This document shows positions 39,001 to 49,439 of a stretch of DNA of 64,000 nt, one piece after another. This DNA comes from Teratosphaeria epicoccoides. Its lineage: Eukaryota; Ascomycota; Dothideomycetes; Mycosphaerellales; Teratosphaeriaceae. The notes beneath the pieces were generated by a model that worked only from the letters and a program-made list of their open reading frames with translations, was not told the DNA's origin and ran no database searches. Position 1 is the stretch's first letter; each line of letters starts with the position of its first letter. A program made the position numbers and the translations under genes. Location of the stretch: assembly GCA_021401465.1 (NCBI GenBank), contig JADDMT010000059.1, positions 62,001 to 126,000 on the forward strand, given 5' to 3'.

Positions 39001-40334
39001 CTGAGACATTCATATCCTGAAACGAGGTCTGGAGCTCTGCGTCAACCATAACATCATCCTGCTCCAGGGCGAAGTACGGGGTCAAGAGTTGCGGCGGGAG
39101 GTCAGCTTTGGGAAGCAAGCGGCAAAGCCATGTTGCTATCGCAACCCTCATGTCTTGATGCATTCCCGCGAAGGCTTTGGTGCCGGCAAGTGATAACATT
39201 GGAGGTACCAAAAGATCAAACGCTGTGCTTTTGTTGACTTGCGAGCGAAGCAGTCGCATCAGGGAATTAGCCATACCCTGCTGCAGCTCTCCGGGTGGCT
39301 CTATTCTGGTCATGTCTTCCAGCAACCTGCAGAGGAATGGAACGTTGTCCGCGCGCCCCGAGAGCTCTTCAACCACTACTGACCATTGTTGCCATGCTTC
39401 CAGTCGCTTGCGATGAGTGAAGACAAGTTGCTGAAGACGCAAAGTAGCATCAGCCCGCCAACACACTTCCAAAGAGACAATTTTAGACCAGGAAAGCGCT
39501 GCGAGAACTGCGTGGTTTGGATCGTGGATGGTGGCCTGGCATTCAAATGGCAACACAACGGCGGTCTCAGCGTGCGGCCAAAGCCTTGCCACACTTTGCG
39601 CACTTGGCACTTTCGTGATAAATGGACCGGTCGACGATAGAGGGACTTCAAGCGCCGAGAGGAATTCTGCACAAGATATGAGCTTGATTCACTTACCGGC
39701 TTGGCCCGTCGTACGTACCATCCACAATATCACGACAGACCAGCTGAAAGGTCTTTGCATGCTGCCACAGTCCCGCCGAGGCTGTCAATGAGCGTATCAT
39801 GCTGTCCACGAGCCTCGCAAAAGGCAGATTCTGACATTTCGGCCTTCCGCATACTGAAGCGATCTGAGCCAGCAGAGGAAGCGCAAGTTGCGGGCCATCT
39901 GGCTTGGTGGGATATAGCAGCACCTCGGGCTGCCGTCTGATGGTCTTCTCAATCACCGCGATACTGTCTCTGGCCTGAGGAATCAATGCGTCCCAATCCA
40001 GAAAAGGATTGTCCTGCGCCAAAGGTGCCAATCCGGCTTCACCAACAACGCTGATGAGCGAGACATTGACCCTGACATCTGTTTCCTGAGCTGCGTCGCT
40101 GTTGTTAAGAATCTCGTGGAGCAATTGAGCGAAGGTCGGCTCCGCCACGTTGTGCTGCTGTGGAATGGCTGCAGCGAGGCAAGCCTGTTTCTGGACTAAC
40201 TGAGCGGCGAGGGTCGACGGCGGGGGTAAGTTGCCGCCATTGACATATATGCCATTCACGGCGGCTGCTGGAGCACCCATGATTTCAGCATCTCGAGTCT
40301 GATGGTTCTGATCGAGAGGGTTGCTTTTGCACAT
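33092..40334 (-). CDS. ATR/Mec1-type checkpoint kinase (UvsB homologue)
   Basis: A giant PI3K-like kinase of 2396 residues in two exons, 39719-40334 and 33092-39666, with a 52-bp intron (GTACGT to GCAG). ATR/Mec1/UvsB senses RPA-coated single-stranded DNA and starts the replication and DNA-damage checkpoint in the nucleus. The N-terminal two thirds are HEAT-like helical repeats, then the FAT domain. The kinase occupies the last 350 residues or so. Its signatures are RPRKITVRGSDGKLYGLLCK (nucleotide lobe), LGLGDRHGENILLEESTGG (DRHxxN catalytic loop), HVDFNCLFDKGLTFEKPELV (DFN metal motif) and the C-terminal FATC segment VSPNNLAAMYIGWCAFL. Length agrees with Aspergillus UvsB (about 2450). Two ATGs are possible at the start (40334 and 40280). 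The absence of further introns over 6.5 kb is notable but common in this gene. Confidence 0.96.
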
Positions 40335-40925
40335 TTATAAACGCGAAAGTGACGCGAAGTTGATAGACTTTCGGCAGCTCAGGCTCCGACCTCCGAAGGT
40401 GACAGGTCATGTTTCGCAGCCAACTGAGTTCTCAGATATATACATGTCTTGAAAGGGTGCGGATGTTGCTCTACCTGAAGCTTCCGACCAGCGATAGCAC
40501 AAGCTTGTAGGACATTTATTCGACCTCATGAATAGACGATGCCTTTGTCCAGGTCCTCTCTGTTGAGCAGGGTGCTATAGCTCCCTAATATAGTCTAACC
40601 TCAACTGATGCTGATTTTTGAAATATGCCTGTGCACACATTCGGAGCTTGGAAAGGTCTCATGCTTGCCTTGGGCGGTAACGAACATTGCTTCCACTAGA
40701 GGCAGACCCAGATAAGGACGACCTTTCCTCCTCTGCAAGTGACAGGCGCCACAGCACTGCTCAGCTTCCCGACCTGCGTAAACAAGCCTCCAACTTGACC
40801 GCTGGTTTTCCTACTTTCCGCACTCTCGTTCAAGCATCTCTCACAATATACACCTGCAGCACCTCATCTATAGCATTGTGCTTGACCAGTCTAATCCTAC
40901 CACAATTCTACTGTAGACAAGCAAC
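40335..40925. promoter_or_regulatory. Divergent promoter, ATR kinase / zincin-like gene
   Basis: 591 bases separate two start codons pointing away from each other. No convincing gene lies inside; both promoters are expected here. Confidence 0.5.
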
Positions 40926-41791
40926 ATGGCGACAACCGACTATAGCTGCGAGTCTTACCAGCATGCTATTGACCTCCTGCAACACTTCACCATCTCGGGA
41001 ACGACATCGACGAATGCCGCCACTCAGCTACCTGAAATCGACTTCACCCTTCCACCATTCTGGCCTAACGGCTCGGAGCTCAGAGTAGGCTTCTTGACCG
41101 GCACCGATTGGCAGAAGATGGAGACCGAGATGCACGCACACGAATGGACAAGATACGCCAATTTGTCCCTGAAGTTCGTCGAGCAGCGTCCGTATGACAT
41201 CCTCATCGACTTCTCGCCCGGTGAGTCTTGTACGAAGCAGCAATCGTCGTGAAGATCCAAGCTGACAGACCTACTGCAGGTGCCTCCTGGAGTCAGATCG
41301 GCATTCTCAGCAAGCTGGCAACCATCCGTCACCAGCCGTCGATGAATCTCGCCGACGTCAACACCACCAACGCCGGTCGTGACCGCAGAGCCCAGATCCT
41401 ACACCAATTCGGCCATGCTCTCGGCCTTGTGCACGAGCATCAGCATGCCGTGAAGCACTGCGAGGAGAACCTGGTATGGGACCGCCATGCTGTGTATCGT
41501 CATTTTGGGCAGTCAGCAAATGCTTGGAGCACAGAGCAGACCAACAAGAACGTGCTGGCCAATTGCATTGGCGACATCGTGCTCAAGCCCATCTTTGATG
41601 TCAACTCGGTCATGCTCTACGGGTTTCCGATGGCAATGTTCAAAGGCGGGCATGGCAAGGATGCCAATGCTGAATTGAGCGCTATTGATAAAGAATTCGC
41701 GATGCTAAAGTATCCGGGTCGCGAGAGGGCATGGGACGAGTGGAAGCAACATGAGTGGCATGTTCCGCCGCATGCACAAGCTGGTCTGTAA
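40926..41791 (+). CDS. Zincin-type metallopeptidase homologue with altered active site
   Basis: A 268-residue protein in two exons, 40926-41220 and 41280-41791, with a 59-bp intron (GTGAGT to GCAG). The fold is that of fungal astacin/matrixin-like peptidases, usually recognised by HExxHxxGxxH. Here the motif reads H140-Q-F-G-H-A-L-G-L-V-H150-E-H-Q. All three zinc histidines and the glycine are kept, but the catalytic general-base Glu is Gln141 (codon CAA, 41405-41407). The Met-turn is present further on (NSVMLYGFP). There is no signal peptide (start MATTDYSCESYQHAIDLLQH), so the product is probably intracellular. It should bind zinc but be inactive or nearly so as a peptidase, on known zincin chemistry. 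The gene is otherwise intact, with a clean intron, so it looks like a maintained pseudoenzyme. A sequencing error (G read as C) is the main alternative. Confidence 0.85.
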
Positions 41792-42436
41792 GTCAGCTTA
41801 GATGACGGTGACTGGCGAAACTCGGAGGGCATGAGGACTGAGAGCCAGGATTCGCGCTGCGTCTTGATAGCAATTGTATGACAAGTACTTCGTGGTCGAG
41901 ATGGTGTTATGGGTGACTCACGTCGGAGGCATTCAGACAGCTCAAGACCCGAGGTCTGTCTCATTCACGACACTCCACTCACCTCTATCTCGCGCACTGC
42001 GGTTGGAAACAATCAATACCTTAGGAAACACAAGAAGACCACGGCGTCCGTAACGTCACGGGCCAAGTATCATCCGTCGAGCCGTCGACAACCGCGCGGC
42101 CGCTTGGCTCCCGTTTCATTGAGAAGCTCCGAGTCGTGCAGCCGCGTGCGTTGGCGATCACCTGTGTACCTGGACCAAACTTTCTGTTATTATCGTTCCT
42201 TATCAGTAGAGCATAAATGACATCCGATCCACCTCAAAGCTCGAAGTTCTGCTCGTTGCAAAACAGGATTGAAGACAACACAGTGACGTCGAATTGACCT
42301 TGCATATTGCACAACGACCGAGGACACTCCGTGCGTCGAGTACGCTTCAGCTTCATACGTGGAGCCAGCTGCGAAAAAGTCACAGTGAAGCTTAGAGAAG
42401 AGCAGGTGCTGGGGTCTCGACAGGCAGGCAGACTAA
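41792..42436. promoter_or_regulatory. Intergenic, presumed phosphofructokinase promoter
   Basis: No coding frame is supported. The stretch is the expected site of the promoter and 5' leader of the next gene, which is usually highly expressed. Confidence 0.45.
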
Positions 42437-44953
42437 ATGGCTAGCTTGCCTGTAGAGAATGCCTCCTCCTACCTAACCCCTCCTACTCCTTCCTCACAGC
42501 ACCGTAGTAGATCACGCACTCCGAGAATCCACGAGATACCTTCCGCCAGGATGGCGGAGATCAGTCTATCCGGGCCCGCCCTTCCGGCGGGCGGCAAAAG
42601 GATCGCAGTAATGACTTCTGGAGGAGACTCGCCGGGCATGAGTCCAGCAGTCAGAGCCGTTGTGAGGCAGACTATCGCTTCAGGATGCACAGCGTACGCA
42701 GTGTATGAGGGCTACCAGGGTTTGGTGGACGGCGGCAATATGATCAAAGAGATGCAGTGGGAGGACGTGAGAGGGTGGTCGTCAGAGGGCGGCACGCTCA
42801 TTGGTACAGCACGATGCAAAGCGTTCATGGAGAGAGCAGGTAGGCTCACCGCAGCAAATAATATGATCGAGAAGGGCATAGATGCTCTGGTCATCTGTGG
42901 TGGTGATGGCTCTTTGACGGGTGCGGACAAGTTCAGAGGCGAGTGGCCCGGCCTCATGGATGAGCTCGTCGCGAGTGGGAAAAGGAAGGAAGAAGAAGTC
43001 AAGCCATACAGACACCTCAACATCGTGGGCTTGGTTGGCTCGATCGACAACGACCTGAGCAGCACAGATGCCACTATTGGCGCATACAGCTCACTACAAC
43101 GGATATGCGAATCGATCGACAACATCGACACGACCGCGGTCTCTCACCAGCGTGCATTCGTGGTGGAGGTCATGGGCAGGCACTGCGGGTGGCTGGCGCT
43201 CATGGCCGGTGTGAGCTGCGGTGCTGACTTCATCTTCATCCCAGAGAATCCCCCGAGCGTCGATTGGGAGTCAGAGATGTGCAGCATTGTCAAGAAACAC
43301 AGGCAGATGGGCAAGCGAAAGACGATCGTTATCGTGGCGGAAGGAGCACAGGATAGAGAACTCAACCCTGTCAAAGCTACGCAGGTCAAGGACTTGCTCA
43401 CGAACAAGGTCGGGCTCGACACGAGAGTGACGACGCTTGGACACGTCCAACGTGGTGGTCCACCAGTCCCATACGACCGCATGCTAGCCACGCTGCAAGG
43501 TGTTGAGGCCGTCAAAGCTGTGCTTGAAGCCACACCACAGACACCGTCCCCAGTCATCTGCGTTGTGGAGAATAAGATCGTTCGCAAGCCTTTGCTGGAC
43601 GCCATTGCGAAAACGAAGGAAGTTGCAGACAACATTGCCAAGAAAGACTTCGATGCGGCGATGAGAGGTCGCGACGCGGATTTTGAGGAATTTCTCCAAG
43701 CTTTCAACATTACAACTGCGACAGACAAGACACACATGAAGCTTCCAGAGGAGAAGAGGATGCGCGTAGGTATCATACATGTGGGTGCACCAGCTGGTGG
43801 TATGAACGCGGCAACGAGAGCGGCGGTGGCATACTGCCTGGTCAAGGGTCACACTCCTGTGGCATTGCAGAACGGTTTCCCTGGTCTATGCAGACACCAC
43901 GCGGACGAAGATAGTGCAGTCCGCGAGCTCAGCTGGTTGGATGCAGAGAACTGGGCCGTCAAGGTCGGGTCAGAAATTGGCACCAACCGTGGACTCCCCT
44001 CTGAAGATTTCGAGACGGCTGCCATGTGCTTTGAGAAGTACAATATCGACTCGCTCTTTGTCATTGGTGGTTTCGAGGCGTTTACTGCAGTCTCCGAGCT
44101 CAGGAAGGCACGAAAGGGCTATGAACCATTCAAGATCCCAATGGTCTGCTTGCCAGCTACCGTGTCCAACAACGTGCCTGGCACGGAGTACAGCATTGGT
44201 TCCGACACCTGCCTTAACGCTCTGACCGAATACTGCGACGCCATCAAACAATCCGCGTCCGCCAGTCGTCGCCGCGTCTTTGTCGTGGAGACTCAAGGCG
44301 GGGCCTCTGGCTATATCGCCACCATTGCTGGCCTGGCTCTTGGCGCGGTCGCGGTCTACACCCCAGAAGAAGGCATCCACCTGAACATGCTGGTGGAGGA
44401 CATCAAATTCCTGAGAGAGCAGTTCGAGAAGGACAAGGGCCGAGATCGATCTGGCAAGCTAATCCTCCGCAATGAGAAGGCCTCCAAGGTCTACACGACC
44501 GAAATCATTGCCGATATTATCAAGGAGGAGTCCGGTGGCCGCTTCGACTCCCGATATGCCATTCCTGGTCACTTCCAGCAAGGTAACAAAGTCAGCCCGA
44601 TGGACCGCGTCCGTGCTGTGCGTTTCGGCGTCAAGTCCTTGCAGTATCTGGAGCAATTTGCCGGCAAGAGTAGAGCGGAGATTGCCGAAGATCCGATGAG
44701 CACGACTGTTATTGGCATCCGTGGCGCTCGGGTCAAATTCTCGGCGATGGAGAAGATTGAGCGAGAGGAGACGGACTGGAAGGACCGCAGGCCGAAGGAC
44801 GAGTTCTGGATGAACCTCGTCGAGATTGTGGACACATTGTCCGGGAGGAGAAAGGCGCACATGAGTGTGCTGGGATACGGTGTTGGTGGGAATAGGTCGA
44901 GCGAGGACGCTGGTATGGTGGGCAGTCCGAACATCAACGGCGCCGCCAAGTAG
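42437..44953 (+). CDS. pfkA: ATP-dependent 6-phosphofructokinase
   Basis: A single-exon gene of 838 residues, with the eukaryotic double-length form. It phosphorylates fructose 6-phosphate with ATP, the main control step of glycolysis, in the cytosol. The N-terminal catalytic half has the ATP loop MTSGGDSPGMSPAVRAVVRQ (about 59-78), VICGGDGSLTGADKFRGEWP, the catalytic GLVGSIDNDLSSTDATIGAY (SIDND in place of TIDND, as in other fungi) and EVMGRHCGWLALMAGVSCGA. The C-terminal regulatory half, arisen by ancient duplication, begins near 435 with VGIIHVGAPAGGMNAATRAA and has FVIGGFEAFTAVSELRKARK and VETQGGASGYIATIAGLALG. A Ser/Pro-rich leader of about 50 residues precedes the first domain. A filamentous fungus normally has a single such gene forming homo-oligomers. 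Confidence 0.97.
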   Translation: MASLPVENASSYLTPPTPSSQHRSRSRTPRIHEIPSARMAEISLSGPALPAGGKRIAVMTSGGDSPGMSPAVRAVVRQTIASGCTAYAVYEGYQGLVDGGNMIKEMQWEDVRGWSSEGGTLIGTARCKAFMERAGRLTAANNMIEKGIDALVICGGDGSLTGADKFRGEWPGLMDELVASGKRKEEEVKPYRHLNIVGLVGSIDNDLSSTDATIGAYSSLQRICESIDNIDTTAVSHQRAFVVEVMGRHCGWLALMAGVSCGADFIFIPENPPSVDWESEMCSIVKKHRQMGKRKTIVIVAEGAQDRELNPVKATQVKDLLTNKVGLDTRVTTLGHVQRGGPPVPYDRMLATLQGVEAVKAVLEATPQTPSPVICVVENKIVRKPLLDAIAKTKEVADNIAKKDFDAAMRGRDADFEEFLQAFNITTATDKTHMKLPEEKRMRVGIIHVGAPAGGMNAATRAAVAYCLVKGHTPVALQNGFPGLCRHHADEDSAVRELSWLDAENWAVKVGSEIGTNRGLPSEDFETAAMCFEKYNIDSLFVIGGFEAFTAVSELRKARKGYEPFKIPMVCLPATVSNNVPGTEYSIGSDTCLNALTEYCDAIKQSASASRRRVFVVETQGGASGYIATIAGLALGAVAVYTPEEGIHLNMLVEDIKFLREQFEKDKGRDRSGKLILRNEKASKVYTTEIIADIIKEESGGRFDSRYAIPGHFQQGNKVSPMDRVRAVRFGVKSLQYLEQFAGKSRAEIAEDPMSTTVIGIRGARVKFSAMEKIEREETDWKDRRPKDEFWMNLVEIVDTLSGRRKAHMSVLGYGVGGNRSSEDAGMVGSPNINGAAK

Positions 44954-45148
44954 GGTCGAATCTACGGCATTTGGGTCCTGTGCATTGGAGTGAAGGCGTT
45001 TCGTCCCACTCAGTGCGAACAACGCGATAGATCATGCCGGAACGTCGATGAACGGTGGCAAGTCTTATCAACGCAGATGTTCTTCCCATGCGCCAGGCTC
45101 CTTCCTAAATTCCACCTTCTTAACATTCCACTCCATCATGTGGTCCGA

Positions 45149-45590
45149 TCATAAAACTCCATCCGGCTCGCCAGGCAGTCGCTTGACCCGTCTCTGCTCC
45201 CAATTGTCCAGATCCTTTGCTGCCAATCTCTATCGATGCTCCGTCAGCACCATATCCACCCTATCCACATGCCGTCCCCGGCACTCGCCGTCCGCATCCG
45301 CACGTAAAGAGAAACGCACTTACATAATACTCCTCCTTCATATCAATCTTCCGCTTGTTCGCTCCCATCCCCAACTCCTCCTCCTTGCTGACCTGCTTCA
45401 CCTTCCGATCATGCCTTTCATATCTCAGCGCTGTCGCGGGTGTGAGGAAGAAGGATCCGAGGAGCATGGTTGTGATGAAGGGGAGGCCGAAGAGCGCGAA
45501 GGGATGTCGGGCGAGGGCGGCGCGGTAGCGCGCTGCGAAGGTATTGGAGTAGGAGGCGGGGCGGAATTTGCGGGATGGGAAGACGGCCAT
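45149..45590 (-). CDS. COX16: Cytochrome c oxidase assembly protein Cox16
   Basis: A 115-residue mitochondrial protein in two exons, 45324-45590 and 45149-45229, with a 94-bp intron (GTAAGT to ATAG). Cox16 sits in the inner membrane and helps assemble COX1/COX2 into complex IV. The start MAVFPSRKFRPASYSNTFAA is basic and suits import. One membrane segment lies at about 31-51 (FALFGLPFITTMLLGSFFLT). The family signature ATALRYERHDRKVKQVSKEE follows it. The second exon supplies the conserved end, RLAAKDLDNWEQRRVKR and LPGEPDGVL. Length is within the normal range. The second exon is short and was found by matching the conserved C-terminus in the correct phase. Confidence 0.95.
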
Positions 45591-46844
45591 GGTTGACGGG
45601 GTTGGAGTTCGGATGGGACGTGGGTTTGTCACGGCGTCAGGCTCTGAGGGTGGGTTGCGGGTGTGGCCGCAGGCCAGCGCGGTTTCGCCGGGATACTCCT
45701 CCTCGAGAGCAGGCGCGATTTCGCGAACGCTCCCAATAATCACCGATCAGTGATGATGCATGGTGAGCCAAATCGAGATGACACAGCTACTGTACAGCCT
45801 CCTGGGGCCTTCGGATCGGTCTTCCGACAGCCGGATTCGCGCTGGCAGCATGCACTGTCTCAATATAATAAATGGATCAAGGGCGTGTGATCTTGGCCGA
45901 TGTGGAAAAGACGGTCAGCCATTCGATGCAGCCCGCTATCGGCTGATCCTGCGGGGTAGAAGGCGGAAAGTCGTGAATCGAAGGAGCCGTGCGCTGGCAC
46001 AACTGCATCTACAGCACTGCATGTGTGGACGGACTCAGCGCCGTGTAGATCAGAATTGTGGAGGGCTGGAACGGTGGCGCAGGCTGCAGCATCGGAGAAT
46101 TCTACATCCAGGCACACAGGATGATTACCACAATGGGAGATTGCCCATGTGTCCGATGCTTCTGTAGACCGGGATCATCGTCTATCGCAGCCAAGGCCGG
46201 AGCAAAGCCATGCAAGCGGCATTGAAGCTGACATAGGTGAGAGGATCTCGCTCCATGAGTCTTTGCTCGCTCACTGGCAAGCGCTTGCCGCGGTGTCAAG
46301 CGGTCTGACAGCAGCAGGCAGGCGACGTGCTCAAATTGTTCATCGAGCTTCATCTCCACACATCCATGCGTTGTGCTCGTTCGGTTGACAGCAGGGCACG
46401 CAGGGCGTCGAGCACTACTCACCTGGGCAGCGACCGAGTGGCGCTCGCACAGCCACATGACGTCATGCTCCGTATGCACCATCGACTAGCGCGAGCTTCC
46501 AGTTGGACTTGGTCCATTCCAGGACACACGCGACTTGAAGGACTCACACTCTTCCTTTCACACATCTGTCCGAGTGCCGGACGCACGACTTTCTGCAGTC
46601 ATCCCACTTCAAGAGCTTGTCAGCAAGCGATGCGTAAGTCTTCCCTACGCCTCATCGCAAGCCTCTTGGAAGCCAGGCAAAGCATTCATACGAGCACTAT
46701 CACTGGCTGGGCTGGGATCCACTACCAAGCCTCACTACCTTGCTACTGCTGACGGGCAACAAAAACACCGCTTTTCCCCTTGCACAAAACACCTTCTCTC
46801 CTTCGTCGCACCTTGCCAAGAGCTTCAGGCCTGCTGCTACGTAG
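45591..46844. other. Long intergenic region upstream of the CAX exchanger
   Basis: About 1.25 kb with no supported gene on either strand; open frames are short and compositionally random. It must contain the COX16 promoter and a long promoter or leader for the exchanger. A pyrimidine-rich stretch (CTTTTCCCCTTGC, near 46770) lies close to the ATG. Confidence 0.45.
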
Positions 46845-49439
46845 ATGGGCAATTTCTCTGACCTTTCAACAGACCGGTATAGGAGCCAAGCGAGACTACA
46901 CGCTGGGCCCCGGACATTTAGCAACTCGACCCTCGGCACTCCGACGACTGGGCCAATACTGCCCGTCCACAGACCTCAGTCTGACATCAACAACACTAGT
47001 CAAGCTGGCGGGTTAAACGAGAAGGATGTCGGGCGCGGAGTGCCTGCCCTGTCCCAAGGGACTCAGCGACACGAAGGTGGCAATGGCGGCGGCGGCGGAG
47101 GTCTGGGAGGAGGAAGGGGTGGAGGTCGCAATGAGACGCCCACGCACAACGTCGCTCAAGACTCAATATCCGAGGCCGCACCTCCTCCAGCTCCACCTCC
47201 GGATAAGTCCGAAGATGCGGGCGCTGGAGATGCCGCCCTAAAATCCGGAGAGGGCGGCGAGATCGCCGAGAAGAAACCGCAAATCACCACCCGCATGGCC
47301 GCTGGAAGCAAACGTTTCCTCCGTCACACAAAGAATGCCTTGTTACATAGTTGGGTCAACGTCCTGTTGATCTTTGTACCGGTTGGCATTGCGGTTGAGG
47401 CCGTTGGCCTCAGCCCAGGCATTATCTTCGGCATGAACGCCATCGCCATTATTCCTCTGGCCGGACTGCTTGCTCACGCCACGGAATGTGTAGCTGCTCG
47501 CCTTGGAGACACACTTGGCGCATTGCTCAATGTCTCATTCGGCAACGCAGTCGAGCTGATCATCTTCATCATCGCGCTAGTCAAGGACGAAATCCGTATT
47601 GTGCAAGCTTCATTGCTCGGGTCGATCTTGGCGAATCTGTTGCTCATTCTGGGCATGGCATTTGCTTTTGGCGGTCTGCGCTTCAGAGAGCAAATCTACA
47701 ACAACACTGTGACCCAGATGAGCGCTTGTTTGCTCAGCCTGAGCGTCATCAGTCTGCTACTGCCTACGGCCTTCCATGCGTCGTTCAGCGATCAAGCCTA
47801 TGCTGAAGCTGATTCGAGTGTATTGAAGCTGAGTCGAGGTACCAGCGTCATCTTGCTCGTCATCTACATCCTCTACCTGCTGTTCCAGCTAAAGTCTCAC
47901 GCCTATATGTACGAGAGCACGCCGCAGGAAATTATTGACGAGGAGTCTCACCCTGGTGTCTTGGCTGAGATATTGAACTCATCATCTTCAGACGACTCGA
48001 GTTCCAGTTCGAGCTCCGACGCTGACAGCGACAGCTCTGGCGCCGGCTCAATCATCACCAAGGGCAAGAAGATCAGGAAGAAGATGTTTAGGAATCGCAG
48101 ACGCCGCAAGTCGAGCGCGAGTGTCAGCAGCACTGCCGCATCGTCTTCCGTCGTGCCGTCTGCCCTGAGCTCACCTTCAACGACCGAGAGGCAGGGTAAT
48201 TACTGGGAGCAGCATATCAAGGACGGAGACCGCCGGGCGTCTGCTCTGGGCGCTATCGCCAGCGGCGATGAAGGCGACGCAGACCAAGAAGAAGGGCGTC
48301 ACAACATCATGCCGCGCATTCGCGACTTTGTACCGAATCCCAATCGTGAGAAGCAAGCTCCGGGGCAGGACGACGAATTGCCTCGACGCAAGTCGAAACG
48401 CAAGAACCACCACAAGAAGCATCACAAGAAGCGCCATCAGGACTCTGAGACTGCCGAGAAAGATGAGCTGGTGGCGGAGTCTGAACACGCGACTGTGGAC
48501 GACGAAAAGAAAGCACCGGCGAACAACCTGGATGGCCAGCCTAAGGTCGGGTTCGCGGACGAGATTCAAACCGTACAAATCCACGGTCAACAAGGGCAGA
48601 ATCGACGAAGTCTGGCGTCTAACATGCGTCAGTTTTCGGCTTACAGGCCTGGTCTACCCAAGGTTCTTTCCAACACAGTCTTTTCTATGGCGCCGCCTCA
48701 GCCTGACTCTCGCCGCCTCCAGCAGCCTTTGCGCGCCGGCACAGGAGGCAGTGGACGTGGCTTGCGTCGCACAAATTCGCTACCCGACTTGCAGAAACCG
48801 ACACACTTCAATGGCAACGCTACGGTCCCCCACAATCGTAACGGTACGCCCTACACACAGAACCCATTGATCAATCCTTTGGAACCCGAACTTGAAGTTA
48901 ACGGCAAAGACGGTGACGATAAATCGGCACCAGAGATGTCGCGCACGGCGGCAGTCGTTCTGCTCCTGATATCGACTGCTTTGGTGGCCGTCTGCGCAGA
49001 GTTCATGGTCGACGCCATTCCTGGTATGCTTGAAAACAGCCCGGGGATCAGCCAGGCCTTCGTCGGCCTCATCATCTTACCTATCGTGGGTAACGCGGCC
49101 GAGCACGTCACTGCGGTCACGGTCGCCACTAAGAACAAGATGGATCTGGCCATTGGTGTCGCTGTGGGGTCCAGTATCCAGATCGCGTTGTTTGTCACTC
49201 CTGTGGTGGTCCTCCTCGGCTGGATCTTGCATACAGAAATGAGTCTGTACTTCAACCTATTCGAGACTGTTAGCTTATTCGCTACGGTCTTCGTTGTCAA
49301 TTTCCTGGTCCTGGACGGCAGGAGTAACTATTTGGAAGGCAGCTTGTTGATTGCAGCGTATGTCATCATTGCTGTGGGTGCCTTCTTCTATCCGAGCTCC
49401 GCCAACCAGAGCGCCGTGGGTGGTGCAGGAACCACGTAG
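46845..49439 (+). CDS. Vacuolar Ca2+/H+ exchanger (CAX/Vcx1 family)
   Basis: A single-exon gene of 864 residues. CAX exchangers load Ca2+ into the vacuole against protons and shape calcium signalling. The two signature helices are present: GALLNVSFGNAVELIIFIIA near residue 231 and ILPIVGNAAEHVTAVTVATK near 748, each with the Glu needed for ion binding. Membrane segments occupy about 170-350 and 705-855. The N-terminal 150 residues are Gly-rich and disordered (a run of glycines near 80-93). The unusual part is the central cytosolic loop of about 330 residues. It starts with an acidic Ser run (SSSDDSSSSSSSDADSDSSG), then very basic stretches (KGKKIRKKMFRNRRRRKSSA and SKRKNHHKKHHKKRHQDSE). Typical CAX proteins have a much shorter acidic loop (yeast Vcx1 is about 410 residues in all). 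Confidence 0.95.
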   Translation: MGNFSDLSTDRYRSQARLHAGPRTFSNSTLGTPTTGPILPVHRPQSDINNTSQAGGLNEKDVGRGVPALSQGTQRHEGGNGGGGGGLGGGRGGGRNETPTHNVAQDSISEAAPPPAPPPDKSEDAGAGDAALKSGEGGEIAEKKPQITTRMAAGSKRFLRHTKNALLHSWVNVLLIFVPVGIAVEAVGLSPGIIFGMNAIAIIPLAGLLAHATECVAARLGDTLGALLNVSFGNAVELIIFIIALVKDEIRIVQASLLGSILANLLLILGMAFAFGGLRFREQIYNNTVTQMSACLLSLSVISLLLPTAFHASFSDQAYAEADSSVLKLSRGTSVILLVIYILYLLFQLKSHAYMYESTPQEIIDEESHPGVLAEILNSSSSDDSSSSSSSDADSDSSGAGSIITKGKKIRKKMFRNRRRRKSSASVSSTAASSSVVPSALSSPSTTERQGNYWEQHIKDGDRRASALGAIASGDEGDADQEEGRHNIMPRIRDFVPNPNREKQAPGQDDELPRRKSKRKNHHKKHHKKRHQDSETAEKDELVAESEHATVDDEKKAPANNLDGQPKVGFADEIQTVQIHGQQGQNRRSLASNMRQFSAYRPGLPKVLSNTVFSMAPPQPDSRRLQQPLRAGTGGSGRGLRRTNSLPDLQKPTHFNGNATVPHNRNGTPYTQNPLINPLEPELEVNGKDGDDKSAPEMSRTAAVVLLLISTALVAVCAEFMVDAIPGMLENSPGISQAFVGLIILPIVGNAAEHVTAVTVATKNKMDLAIGVAVGSSIQIALFVTPVVVLLGWILHTEMSLYFNLFETVSLFATVFVVNFLVLDGRSNYLEGSLLIAAYVIIAVGAFFYPSSANQSAVGGAGTT

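Noticed and set aside
41617..41964. Minus-strand frame over the end of the zincin gene
   Set aside because: No start context or motif; opposite a spliced gene with a clear zinc motif.
46001..46060. Cys-containing short phrase (NCIYSTACVDG) resembling the Cys-rich family
   Set aside because: Only two cysteines in a random-looking stretch, with no exon structure or signal peptide; probably chance.
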